Shown here: piece after piece, positions 48,618 through 56,324 of the stretch
How the letters are laid out: each line of letters starts with the position of its first letter
Numbering within the stretch: position 1 is the stretch's first letter
Assembly (NCBI RefSeq): GCF_013396335.1
Contig: NZ_JABWSY010000013.1
Span: 24,671 to 88,670 of the forward strand
Direction of reading: 5' to 3'
Source: Bacillus sp. EB106-08-02-XG196
Lineage (GTDB): Bacteria; Bacillota; Bacilli; Bacillales; Cytobacillaceae
DNA length: 64,000 bases
Notes under the pieces: model-generated
The model's input: the letters and a program-made list of their open reading frames with translations, nothing else
What the model was told of the DNA's origin: nothing
Databases searched by the model: none
Translations under genes and position numbers: made by a program

Positions 48618-48914
48618 ATGTCTGTTCTAGTTTTTCTGATTGTCATTCTATTTGCTTTCTATTTATTCTATAAAACCAAATACTTTAGAAGCAGCCGTCC
48701 GGTTGAAAAGAAATGGCTTGCTGCCAAATCCAATATTGCACTAGGGCTGTTTGTCTGCTTATTTGGGTTAAACCATTTATTCTTCATTTCGCAAACGACT
48801 GTCACCATTATTGTTTCAGTAATCTTTATTGTTTATGGAGCAGTGTTTACTTTGGTGGGAATTAAGAAATATAAACATTACCTGCCGTTTGCGGCGGAAG
48901 AAGCTAAAAGCTAG
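48618..48914 (+). CDS. ytpI: YtpI-like small membrane protein
   Basis: A 98-residue protein with three hydrophobic helices (about 2-20, 42-62 and 66-84) and a short charged tail. It matches the YtpI family at this position in B. subtilis; function is unknown. The ATG at 48618 is chosen because GGAGG lies seven bases upstream; a longer frame from 48576 has no ribosome binding site. It is divergent from nrnA and convergent with ytoI. Confidence 0.78.
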   Translation: MSVLVFLIVILFAFYLFYKTKYFRSSRPVEKKWLAAKSNIALGLFVCLFGLNHLFFISQTTVTIIVSVIFIVYGAVFTLVGIKKYKHYLPFAAEEAKS

Positions 48915-48971
48915 ACCACCTTTAATGTTCAATAAAGAATGAGCCGCTTACCCTTTGGTAGCGGCCTTTTT

Positions 48972-50291
48972 TTACGTCCTATCAATCAACTGACACATCA
49001 TCATTGCTTTTCCGACTAGGATGCCATCATTAAAGACCTCGACATCGACCTTTCCAAACTTTCGGCCAACTTCAAGTACCTTTGGAAAGATTTCGATAAC
49101 ACTTTCCATCTGAACAGGCTTGAGAAAGTAAATGGTCATATTTTCAACAACAAGATCACCTTTTTTATAGCTTCTTAGGATACGATTCGCTGCCTCCGTA
49201 ACAATGGTTGTGAAAACTCCATAGGAAATGGTTCCAAGATGGTTGGTCATTTGCGGAGTAACTTCACTGGTGTATACTTCTTCACCTTTTGCTCTTCCGC
49301 GCATTAACACCATTTGGTTGGTGACAATATCATCCAGCGTTTCTCCTACCTGTGGCTGGCGTTGGTTCATTTGCAGTGCTTTTAATACATCCTGCCTGCT
49401 AATAATTCCTTCAAGACGGTTGTTATCATCCACAACTGGAAGGACTTCAATACCTTCCCAAACCATCATATGTGCGGTAGAGGCAACACTTGTCTTGCCA
49501 GATACTGTCATCGGCTGTTTTGTCATGATTTTATCAATGGAAGTATCAGCATCCTGACCCATAACGTCCTTTGCCGTTACCATCCCTTGAATCTTCATGT
49601 TTTGATCAACAACAGGATAACGGCTGTGAGTGGTTTCATGATTCAGGTTATGCCACACTGAAACCTTATCAGAGGTCTTCAGGAAATAAGTCTCTGAAAG
49701 AGCGGTTAGGATATCCTCCACCAGAATAATTTCCTTTTTTATTAACTGGTCATAAATGGCGCGGTTTATCATCGTTGCCACTGTAAAAGTATCATAACTG
49801 GTCGATATGATTGGCATTTCCAAGCTGTCTGCTAATTTTTTTATATAGTCTTCGGTATCAAATCCTCCGGTAATTAATACAGCTGCCCCAGCCTTTAATG
49901 CCAGCTCCTGTGCTTGTGTACGATTTCCTACGATCAATAGGTTATCTGGACCTGTATAGCGCATCATTGCCTCTAGTTTCATTGCACCGATAACAAATTT
50001 ATTTAGTGTTTTATGCAATCCAGTCTTGCCGCCTAAAACCTGACCTTCCACAATATTAACCACTTCCGCGAAGGTGAGCTTTTCAATATTCTCTTTTTTC
50101 TTTCGTTCAATCCTAATCGTACCTACACGCTCAATTGTACTGACATATCCTTTATTTTCTGCTTCTTTAATTGCTCTGTAGGCTGTCCCTTCACTTACTG
50201 TCATCGCCTTGGCGATTTGACGTACAGATATTTTTTCCCCTACTGGAAGTTCATCAATATATTGCAGAATCTGTTCATGCTTTGTAGCCAA
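48972..50291 (-). CDS. ytoI: DRTGG/CBS/hotdog-domain regulator YtoI
   Basis: A protein of about 439 residues with four parts: an N-terminal winged-helix HTH (about 1-65, SVRQIAKAMTVSEGTAYRAI), a DRTGG domain (about 75-180), two CBS domains (about 190-315) and a C-terminal hotdog thioesterase-like domain (about 330-435). This is a sensor-regulator layout that probably binds adenine nucleotides and an acyl thioester; the exact ligands and DNA targets are unknown. The start TTG 50291 gives MATKHEQI, the B. subtilis start, and has GAGG nine bases upstream. Confidence 0.87.
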   Translation of the reverse strand: MATKHEQILQYIDELPVGEKISVRQIAKAMTVSEGTAYRAIKEAENKGYVSTIERVGTIRIERKKKENIEKLTFAEVVNIVEGQVLGGKTGLHKTLNKFVIGAMKLEAMMRYTGPDNLLIVGNRTQAQELALKAGAAVLITGGFDTEDYIKKLADSLEMPIISTSYDTFTVATMINRAIYDQLIKKEIILVEDILTALSETYFLKTSDKVSVWHNLNHETTHSRYPVVDQNMKIQGMVTAKDVMGQDADTSIDKIMTKQPMTVSGKTSVASTAHMMVWEGIEVLPVVDDNNRLEGIISRQDVLKALQMNQRQPQVGETLDDIVTNQMVLMRGRAKGEEVYTSEVTPQMTNHLGTISYGVFTTIVTEAANRILRSYKKGDLVVENMTIYFLKPVQMESVIEIFPKVLEVGRKFGKVDVEVFNDGILVGKAMMMCQLIDRT

Positions 50292-50373
50292 GACCTTCAC
50301 CCTCTTCTATAGCCCTTTAATTATAAATTAATCGATATATTATTTATACCATTATTTCGAATAATAAACCAAC

Positions 50374-50402
50374 GCAAAAAGAGCCTTTATACGGGCTCCC
50401 CT
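50374..50402 (-). terminator. terminator of the 78-residue membrane protein gene
   Basis: On the minus strand GAGCCC-(6 nt)-GGCTC is followed by TTTTTGCG, after the stop at 50416. Confidence 0.65.
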
Positions 50403-50415
50403 TGCAGTGAGGTGA

Positions 50416-50652
50416 TTAATAATAAGATCTTGATTTTTTGTTGATTCGAAGGTTTTGGCGTTTTTTTTCTGCCTTTTTTGGACTATATAATAAGGCGGTC
50501 AGATTTCCTGCTAAAACAATTAAGGCAAGCGCAAGCCAAGATAGAGCAAAGACCCCTTCTAGACCATCTGCAAATACCGAGAGCCTTGGAACAGCAAAAT
50601 AAAGCATGAATCCACAAAGTAAAAGGCATAGTAAATATCGATTTTTTTTCAA
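50416..50652 (-). CDS. small two-helix membrane protein, unknown
   Basis: A 78-residue protein with two hydrophobic segments (about 5-25 and 35-58) and a strongly basic C-terminus (KKAEKKRQNLRINKKSR), so the tail is probably cytoplasmic. I do not recognise a family. The start is TTG with AAGGGGG nine bases upstream. It stands alone between ytoI and ytkL with its own likely terminator. Codon use looks native. Confidence 0.6.
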   Translation of the reverse strand: MKKNRYLLCLLLCGFMLYFAVPRLSVFADGLEGVFALSWLALALIVLAGNLTALLYSPKKAEKKRQNLRINKKSRSYY

Positions 50653-50717
50653 TTCTTCTGTCCCCCTTCAAAACGAACTGCTTGTTTCACTTTATGCAAA
50701 GAAGGGATAAAAAAGTA

Positions 50718-51398
50718 TTATAATTCTATATATTCTCCGGGCTCCATCACTTTTCCATTTTTATTTTCAAGCATTTCAATAAATTGCTTAGGATCCTGCT
50801 TAATTGGCGGAAATGTATTGTAGTGGACCGGAACAATGGTTTTTGCTCCTAATAATTTTGCTGCGTATGCTGCATCTTCTGGACCCATTGTGAAATTATC
50901 ACCGATTGGCAAGAAAGCTAAATCAATCGGGTGTCTTTCTCCAATTAGCTTCATATCTGAAAATAACGCTGTATCACCAGCATGATAAACGGTCTTACCT
51001 TCTGCCATTAAAAGAATTCCTGCTGGCATTCCGCAATAGATTATTTCATTATTTTCCGTCGTATAGCTTGACCCATGAAAAGCTTGTGTTAATTTGACTT
51101 TCCCAAAATCAAATTGATGTGCACCGCCGATATGCATGCCATGGGTATTGACACCCTGCCAGCTTAAGAATGTTGAAATTTCATGATTGGCGATTACCAG
51201 TGCATTGTTTCTTTTGGCTAACTCTACCGTATCTCCGACGTGGTCATTGTGACCATGAGTTATGATAATTACATCTGGATTAAGAGTTTCCACTTTTAAA
51301 TCAGTTAATTGGTTACCGTTAATAAATGGATCAATCACTATTCTTTTTCCATTGAGCTCAATTTTAACAACCGAATGTCCATGATAAGATACTTTCAT
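50718..51398 (-). CDS. ytkL: metal-dependent hydrolase YtkL (UPF0173)
   Basis: A 226-residue metallo-beta-lactamase-fold hydrolase of the UPF0173 family. Zinc-binding residues are in [10 protein letters not shown] (about 48-57), [13 protein letters not shown] (about 135-143) and a late His (PVHYNTF). The substrate is unknown. The ATG has GGAGGAG. It is divergent from the downstream peptidase gene. Confidence 0.9.
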   Translation of the reverse strand: MKVSYHGHSVVKIELNGKRIVIDPFINGNQLTDLKVETLNPDVIIITHGHNDHVGDTVELAKRNNALVIANHEISTFLSWQGVNTHGMHIGGAHQFDFGKVKLTQAFHGSSYTTENNEIIYCGMPAGILLMAEGKTVYHAGDTALFSDMKLIGERHPIDLAFLPIGDNFTMGPEDAAYAAKLLGAKTIVPVHYNTFPPIKQDPKQFIEMLENKNGKVMEPGEYIEL

Positions 51399-51572
51399 CT
51401 TCCATCTCCTCCAAAAACTTTTATAGTATGTATTTCAATAATAATTTCTAAATTCCTTCCTCATTTATATCCATAAATGGGGTGATTTAGCACATCCTAA
51501 AGTAAGATTGTTTACACATGGATTTAAAATTGATACCCTCAAGAAGGATGTTTATTTTAGGAGGCGTAAGTT

Positions 51573-52670
51573 ATGAACCAACGATTACAAAAGCTTCAAG
51601 CATGGATGAAGGAAAATGGGATTGAAGTAAGCTTCATCACTTCTTCTGAAAATGTATTTTATTTAAGCGGGTTTTTCTCAAATCCCCATGAGCGTTTACT
51701 TGCCTTAGCTGTTTTCCAAGAGCAAGAGCCGTTCCTTGTATGTCCTGGGATGGAAGTCCATGATGTCAAAAGCTCCGGCTGGAACCAGGAAATCCTTGGC
51801 TACAGTGATATCGAAAATCCATGGGAATTAGTACATACTTCGATCAATAAAAGACTTAATGGAGTACAAAAAGTCGCGATTGAAAAGGAACATATGAATG
51901 TGGAACGATATGAACAGCTAACGGCTTTATTCCCTAGCGCAGCGTTTGTTTCCGCAGAAGAAAAATTAAGAAAGCTGCGGATGATTAAAGATGCCAAGGA
52001 ATTAAAGGTTATTGAAGAGGCTTGTGCCTTAGCTGACTATGCCATTGAGGTGGGCTGCAGTGAAATAAAAGAAGGAAGAACGGAATTAGATGTCCTTAAT
52101 GCAGTTGAGTATGCACTTAAGCAAAAGGGTGTAACGGAAATGTCATTTACAACTATGGTTTTGACGGGTGCAAATGCTGCGTCCCCTCACGGTAATCCAG
52201 GCAGGACAAAAATTCAAAAGGGAGATTTGGTCTTATTTGATTTAGGTGTAGTAGTAGAACGCTATTGTTCAGATATTACAAGGACTGTAGCCTATGGTGA
52301 TATTAATGATAAACAAAAAGAAATCTATGATACCGTGCTTAAAGCACAATTAGCGGCAATAGAGGCAAGTACACCTGGTGCAACTGCAGCTGAAGTTGAC
52401 CTAACGGCACGAAGAATCATTGCTGAAGCTGGCTATGGGGAATACTTCCCGCACCGACTTGGACATGGATTAGGGATCAGTGTTCACGAGTATCCTTCCA
52501 TGACAGAAACCAATCAACTGGTAATCGAAGAAGGTATGGTTTATACCATTGAACCAGGTATTTACGTTCCTAATGTAGCAGGAGTACGTATTGAGGATGA
52601 TATTTATATTACTGCTGACGGAGCTAAAGTCTTAACTAAATTCCCTAAAGAACTACAAATCATTCGATAA
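51573..52670 (+). CDS. M24-family Xaa-Pro peptidase
   Basis: A 365-residue pita-bread-fold metallopeptidase. An N-terminal creatinase-like domain (about 1-130) precedes the M24 catalytic domain, with the five metal ligands in LFDLGVV and SDITRTV (Asp), HRLGHGLGISVHEYP (His), YTIEPGIY (Glu) and VRIEDDIY (Glu). The HGN-type motif is SPHGNPGRT. It probably cleaves X-Pro dipeptides or N-terminal X-Pro bonds; PepQ or PapA cannot be separated here. AGGAGG lies before the ATG. It is followed by a structured intergenic region. Confidence 0.85.
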   Translation: MNQRLQKLQAWMKENGIEVSFITSSENVFYLSGFFSNPHERLLALAVFQEQEPFLVCPGMEVHDVKSSGWNQEILGYSDIENPWELVHTSINKRLNGVQKVAIEKEHMNVERYEQLTALFPSAAFVSAEEKLRKLRMIKDAKELKVIEEACALADYAIEVGCSEIKEGRTELDVLNAVEYALKQKGVTEMSFTTMVLTGANAASPHGNPGRTKIQKGDLVLFDLGVVVERYCSDITRTVAYGDINDKQKEIYDTVLKAQLAAIEASTPGATAAEVDLTARRIIAEAGYGEYFPHRLGHGLGISVHEYPSMTETNQLVIEEGMVYTIEPGIYVPNVAGVRIEDDIYITADGAKVLTKFPKELQIIR

Positions 52671-52691
52671 GCGATTTAGATTTTTTTACCA

Positions 52692-52720
52692 TTGAAGTGT
52701 TGAAGAATTTGAAGTAATAT
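52692..52720 (+). promoter_or_regulatory. candidate promoter for the intergenic RNA
   Basis: TTGAAG (52692-52697), a 17-bp spacer and TAATAT (52715-52720) place the start near 52727, exactly where the 5' strand of the RNA's closing stem begins. Confidence 0.5.
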
Positions 52721-52726
52721 ACAAAT

Positions 52727-52975
52727 ACAAGCTGCGTTGCTCGTAGTGATAATAAAGTTTTAACCTTTAAGCTGTAAAAGGGAGTTTTACTATCGAAGCT
52801 GTAATGACACGCCTCTGTCTATACGACATGGAGGACATGCAGGAGGGCTTTTGCGAACACCCACTTTGAGGAGTGGTGGTTTAAAACTTTCTTATATGAG
52901 GTACGGCAAATGCGGCTATATAATCTATGAAATAACCAAGCCAGCTTCGTAAAGAAGCTGGCTTTATTTTTTTGT
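52727..52975 (+). ncRNA. candidate structured non-coding RNA between a peptidase gene and ald
   Basis: Direct pairings: an outer stem GCTGCGTTGCTCGTA (52731-52745) with TACGGCAAATGCGGC (52902-52916), allowing one bulge, a small mismatch and G-U; a second stem AAAGTTTTAACC (52754-52765) with GGTTTAAAACTTT (52878-52890). Inside are hairpins GTAAAA-GGGAG-TTTTAC (52774-52790), CCTCTGTC-TATAC-GACA-TG-GAGG (52812-52834) and CACCCACT-TTGAGG-AGTGGTG (52858-52878). A strong terminator (AAGCCAGCTTC-GTAAA-GAAGCTGGCTT then a T-rich run) ends it at 52973. No gene lies downstream on the same strand, so it is not an obvious riboswitch. I cannot name it; 6S-like length is noted but branching differs. Confidence 0.6.
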
Positions 52976-52977
52976 CT

Positions 52978-53005
52978 AGCTACAGCCCCTAGGGGCTGTA
53001 GCTTT
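52978..53005. repeat. palindrome resembling a minimal dispersed repeat
   Basis: GCTACAGCCCC-TA-GGGGCTGTAGC is a perfect stem followed by TTTTC on the plus strand. The outer bases (tctagctacagc ... ttttct) match the edges of the 57.2-kb dispersed repeat, so it may be an internally deleted copy. It could also act as a second terminator. Confidence 0.65.
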
Positions 53006-53010
53006 TCTAT

Positions 53011-54132
53011 TTACATTTGTCCTAGTAATGTTTTTGTATCTGAGTAGTGAAGACCATGTGCTTCTGCTACTGCTTCGTATGTTACAAAGCCGCCAAGGGT
53101 ATTGATACCTTTTAGCAGTGCTTCATTTTCGAGGCATGCTTGTCGATAACCCTTATTAGCAATTTGGATTGCATATGGGACGGTTACGTTGGTTAAGCCA
53201 AGAGTTGAAGTTCTTGGAACCGCCCCTGGCATATTTGCAACGGCATAATGAACTACTCCATGTTTAATATATGTAGGGTTATCGTGTGTTGTAATTCGAT
53301 CAGTTGTTTCAAAGATACCACCCTGATCAATTGCAATATCCACTACGACGCTTCCTGGTGTCATTGATTGAATCATTGCTTCGGAGACTAACTTAGGAGC
53401 TTTTGCACCTGGAATTAGGACCGCACCAATCACTAAGTCAGATTCTTTAACAGCTTCCGCAATATTATAAGGATTAGACATTAATGTGGTGATGTCAGAA
53501 CCAAAGATATCATCCAGTTGACGAAGACGGTCTGGATTAAGATCGATAATTGTAACTTTTGCTCCAAGTCCAATTGCCATTTTAGCTGCATTTGTTCCCG
53601 CAACTCCACCGCCAATAATGGTTACTGTTCCTCTTTGTACACCCGGAACCCCAGATAAGAGAATTCCTTTCCCGCCATGAACTTTTTCAAGGAACTGAGC
53701 ACCAATTTGTGCAGCCATTCTTCCTGCCACTTCACTCATTGGGGTTAATAACGGCAAAGAGTTATTTGGTAACTGAACTGTCTCATAAGCAATTCCAACC
53801 ACTTTATTATCAATTAAGGCCTTTGTTAGCTCTGGTTCAGGAGCTAAATGTAAGTATGTAAATAAAATTAATCCTTCACGAAAATATTGATATTCACTTG
53901 GGAGAGGTTCTTTAACCTTCATAACCATTTCCATTGACCAAGCTTCTGAAGCAGTTTCTACTATTTTTGCACCTGCAGTTATATAATCTTCATCAGTAAA
54001 AGCCGAACCAAGTCCTGCCCCTTTTTCAATATATACCTCATGACCAAATTTCAAAAGATTGAAGACCCCTGCTGGTGTCATCGCAACACGATTTTCATTA
54101 TTTTTTATTTCTTTCGGTACGCCGATCTGCAT
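53011..54132 (-). CDS. ald: alanine dehydrogenase
   Basis: A 373-residue NAD-dependent alanine dehydrogenase converting L-alanine to pyruvate and ammonia. Key regions are [20 protein letters not shown] (with the substrate-binding Arg), [17 protein letters not shown], the NAD motif [17 protein letters not shown] and the catalytic region [16 protein letters not shown]. The ATG at 54132 has GGGGG seven bases upstream; an upstream in-frame start at 54159 is rejected. A cre-like site overlaps its promoter. In B. subtilis Ald supports growth on alanine and sporulation. Confidence 0.96.
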   Translation of the reverse strand: MQIGVPKEIKNNENRVAMTPAGVFNLLKFGHEVYIEKGAGLGSAFTDEDYITAGAKIVETASEAWSMEMVMKVKEPLPSEYQYFREGLILFTYLHLAPEPELTKALIDNKVVGIAYETVQLPNNSLPLLTPMSEVAGRMAAQIGAQFLEKVHGGKGILLSGVPGVQRGTVTIIGGGVAGTNAAKMAIGLGAKVTIIDLNPDRLRQLDDIFGSDITTLMSNPYNIAEAVKESDLVIGAVLIPGAKAPKLVSEAMIQSMTPGSVVVDIAIDQGGIFETTDRITTHDNPTYIKHGVVHYAVANMPGAVPRTSTLGLTNVTVPYAIQIANKGYRQACLENEALLKGINTLGGFVTYEAVAEAHGLHYSDTKTLLGQM

Positions 54133-54217
54133 GTGCTTACCCCCAATTAATATTTTCATAGCAAAAGAACCAAAAATGATTTTATTATAACCATTACTCT
54201 AAGTAAAGATTTGACTA

Positions 54218-54259
54218 TGAAAGCACTTTCATTTTACCAAATATATAGTGGAATCCCAA
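54218..54259 (-). promoter_or_regulatory. ald promoter with cre-like site
   Basis: The minus strand has TTGGGA (54254-54259), a 17-bp spacer and TAAAAT (54231-54236). Directly after it TGAAAGTGCTTTCA (54218-54231) is a perfect palindrome one base away from an optimal cre, placed at the transcription start. A small inverted repeat TTACT-TAG-AGTAA lies further downstream (about 54196-54208). CcpA control is inferred. Confidence 0.65.
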
Positions 54260-54304
54260 CTTATTTATTATAAAAATTAAGTTTAGTCACAATGATTTTG
54301 GTAA

Positions 54305-54340
54305 AAAAGCCTTGCAGATGATGGACCTGACAAGGCTATG
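54305..54340 (-). terminator. terminator of the PY-rich protein gene
   Basis: On the minus strand AGCCTTG-(16 nt)-CAAGGCT is followed by TTTTTTACC, after the stop at 54345. Confidence 0.8.
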
Positions 54341-54344
54341 ATGG

Positions 54345-54560
54345 TTAATAGTAAGGGTAGTAAGGATATGGATATGGTGGATAGTATGGATACGGGTATG
54401 GATACGGGTATGGATAATAGTAAGGACGTGGACTTAATGCTGCCCCTAGTGCTAATCCCCCTAAGAATCCAAATGGAAATCCAAATCGACGGCGGCCAAA
54501 CCCAAAGCCCGGACGACCAAAGCCGAGGCCAAATCTCATGTCATTTTGATTCATGTGCAT
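54345..54560 (-). CDS. small Gly/Phe/Arg-rich protein with Tyr-Pro tail
   Basis: A 71-residue low-complexity protein. The first half is rich in Gly, Phe and Arg (FGLGFGRPGFGFGRRRFG), a short hydrophobic run follows (LGGLALGAALS), and the last 27 residues are almost only Tyr and Pro in a PYPYPYPY pattern. Such composition is typical of spore-coat or surface-associated proteins that can be cross-linked, but no function is shown. The ATG has GAGGAGG at good spacing and the gene ends with its own terminator, so it is real. The plus-strand frame over it is a shadow. Confidence 0.75.
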   Translation of the reverse strand: MHMNQNDMRFGLGFGRPGFGFGRRRFGFPFGFLGGLALGAALSPRPYYYPYPYPYPYPYYPPYPYPYYPYY

Positions 54561-54670
54561 AATCTTTTCCTCCTCAATTTATACTTCTTACACTAAAGAA
54601 TATGCACATAAGAAATTGGTTTCTTGGGTATATGTCCCTGAGTATAAAAATTTAAGTAGACATTTGCATA

Positions 54671-54700
54671 GAAAAACTCGCTTGGAAGCGAGTTTTTCTG
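54671..54700 (-). terminator. terminator of the 51-residue protein gene
   Basis: On the minus strand AAAACTCGCTT-CC-AAGCGAGTTTTTC follows directly after the stop codon at 54701. Confidence 0.88.
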
Positions 54701-54856
54701 TTATTCCTCATTATTTTGATAAGTCTCACTGCTGATTTGTTCCATCTCTTGTCCAATATATCCGCTATTATAGGAATCCATAATTTGCTCGCTAACTTCA
54801 TTTGTACCACTTTCATCAAATTCAAATGTAAATTTATTTGGGTCTTGTTTAAACAT
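54701..54856 (-). CDS. 51-residue acidic protein, unknown
   Basis: A small open frame beginning MFKQDPNKFTFEFDESGTNE and ending SSETYQNNEE, acidic and without hydrophobic helix. It has GGAAAGGAG eight bases before its ATG and a strong terminator abutting its stop, so it is a real transcription unit although short. I do not recognise it. It lies back-to-back with uspA (divergent) and may be a spore or stress protein by setting; that is a guess. Confidence 0.7.
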   Translation of the reverse strand: MFKQDPNKFTFEFDESGTNEVSEQIMDSYNSGYIGQEMEQISSETYQNNEE

Positions 54857-54958
54857 CTTTTAATCTCCTTTCCATGTATGGTTACTCTTTTATTTTTCGA
54901 AAAATTGAAACATTTATTCCTAGAAATTATTGTATAATTTAGGTGAGGAGGGATTATC

Positions 54959-55408
54959 ATGGGAGTTCGATATGGCCATATTTTAGTTGCTATAGATGGC
55001 TCGAAAGAATCAGAGTGGGCACTAGAAAAGTCGATTGAAATTGCTAAGAGGAACAACGCTAAATTGTTATTAGCACATGTGATAGACACAAGGTCATTTT
55101 TGTTAATTGATTCATATGATCCAGATATTGCTGATCGTGCAAACAAACTTGCCATAGACATGCTGGAAAAATACCAAACCCAAGCAATAGAATCAGGCGT
55201 TCCGCATGTTCAATTTGAAATCGAATACGGCTCACCTAAAGTTAAAATCCCTAAGGAAATAGCTAAAAAGCACAATATTGACTTAATTGTTTGCGGTGCT
55301 ACTGGCATGAATGCAGTTGAGAGATTTTTGATTGGCAGTGTTTCTGAACACATTACCCGTTACTCCCCATGTGATGTCCTCATTGTCCGCGCAGAAATAA
55401 AATCGTGA
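54959..55408 (+). CDS. universal stress protein (UspA family)
   Basis: A 149-residue UspA-domain protein. The N-terminal strand HILVAIDGSKESEWALEKS carries the conserved Asp, and the ATP-binding pattern G-x2-G-x9-G-S is present as GATGMNAVERFLIGSVSEHI. So it probably binds ATP. B. subtilis has related proteins under stress control; the stimulus here is unknown. The ATG has GAGGAGG upstream. It is divergent from the 51-residue gene. Confidence 0.92.
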   Translation: MGVRYGHILVAIDGSKESEWALEKSIEIAKRNNAKLLLAHVIDTRSFLLIDSYDPDIADRANKLAIDMLEKYQTQAIESGVPHVQFEIEYGSPKVKIPKEIAKKHNIDLIVCGATGMNAVERFLIGSVSEHITRYSPCDVLIVRAEIKS

Positions 55409-55463
55409 ATGCTTTCCGGATGTGTAGTAAAATAGAAGAATAACTCGTCTTGGAGGCTGTCAC

Positions 55464-55778
55464 ATGAAAGAACATTTTTCCTTTGATCTACGGCTTGGCA
55501 TTTCGATTCCCAATCTAGAAATGGAATGGGCACATAATAGTGAGGAAACACAGGAAGCTATCCTGTTTCATTGGGAAAAAATTCGAGGTTCCATTCCTGA
55601 TCGAATTGCTGAACTTGAAAATACGATTAATCATAAGCAAGCACAGCTTTCTAATGAAAATAACTTTAAAAAGTCATGTGAATTAAACAGCGAGATAGCT
55701 GAACTTGCTTCTATCATTAATGATTTATGGCTGTGGTACAGAGCTAATCAAACAATGGCAGATAAAATGCATCAATAA
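55464..55778 (+). CDS. conserved hypothetical protein, helical
   Basis: A 104-residue soluble protein, beginning MKEHFSFDLRLGISIPNLEME, with a long amphipathic helix or coiled coil (about 45-85, DRIAELENTINHKQAQL) and a tryptophan-rich end (NDLWLWYRANQ). I do not recognise a family. The ATG has GGAGG seven bases upstream, 55 bp after uspA, so it may be co-transcribed with uspA. A bidirectional terminator follows. Confidence 0.72.
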   Translation: MKEHFSFDLRLGISIPNLEMEWAHNSEETQEAILFHWEKIRGSIPDRIAELENTINHKQAQLSNENNFKKSCELNSEIAELASIINDLWLWYRANQTMADKMHQ

Positions 55779-55780
55779 GA

Positions 55781-55812
55781 AGAGCTCCCTTTTGCTGGGA
55801 GCTCTTTTAACT
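55781..55812. terminator. bidirectional terminator between the 104-residue gene and moaB
   Basis: AGAGCTCCC-(7 nt)-GGGAGCTCT with a T run on plus and an AT-rich tail on minus. Confidence 0.85.
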
Positions 55813-56323
55813 ATAAATCTTTTTTAATTTCTCTTACTACATGACCAATCTCCGGTAGTATTAACTTATTCATTGCAAGTTTTACCGCTCCTGTAGAACC
55901 AGGCGTAGAAAAGACTGCTTTATTCTTAACTACTCCTGCAATAGCCCGTGAAAGAATAGCAGCTGAGCCGATATCCTCCTGGTAGCTTAACATCCTAAAC
56001 AATTCTCCAAAACCAACGATCTCTTTATTTAACATTCCCTGAACGGTTTCAATGGTTACATCACGTTTGGCTATTCCCGTACCGCCATTTGTCAGGATGA
56101 CATCAATATCTTCCCGCTCACAGCCATTTAAAATGGCCTCTTTTATAGGAGCTGCTTCATCCTTGACGATCACATAATCAACAATAGCATGCCCAGCTTG
56201 CTCTAGCATTTCCACCATTACCTTGCCACTTTTATCGGTATCCTTATTTCTTGTATCACTTACAGTAATCACTTTGCAATTAACTTTCTTTGGTGCCCCT
56301 TGCTTGTGTTCAGTAGTACTCAT
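55811..56323 (-). CDS. moaB: molybdenum cofactor biosynthesis protein MoaB
   Basis: A 170-residue MogA/MoaB-type protein that adenylylates molybdopterin. Motifs: ITVSDTRNKDTDKSG (about 18-32) and LTNGGTGIAKRDVTIE (about 78-93), with the later STPGSTGAVKLAMNKLI. It has a AAAGAGG site inside the end of the preceding gene and starts one base after that stop, so it is translationally linked to the EcsC-like gene. No other Mo-cofactor genes are in the window. Confidence 0.93.
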   Translation of the reverse strand: MSTTEHKQGAPKKVNCKVITVSDTRNKDTDKSGKVMVEMLEQAGHAIVDYVIVKDEAAPIKEAILNGCEREDIDVILTNGGTGIAKRDVTIETVQGMLNKEIVGFGELFRMLSYQEDIGSAAILSRAIAGVVKNKAVFSTPGSTGAVKLAMNKLILPEIGHVVREIKKDL

Positions 56324-56324
56324 C

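Noticed and set aside
52727..52975. 6S RNA (ssrS)
   Set aside because: Length and long closing stem are suggestive, but the interior shows three separate hairpins rather than one rod with a central bubble, and I cannot match remembered 6S sequence. Left as an unnamed candidate.
54338..54562. Plus-strand Asp/Met/Gly-rich frame
   Set aside because: It is the complement of the PY-rich tail of the minus-strand gene; no ribosome binding site.
54652..55161. Minus-strand 169-residue frame
   Set aside because: It overlaps uspA and the 51-residue gene in other frames, and both of those have proper ribosome binding sites.
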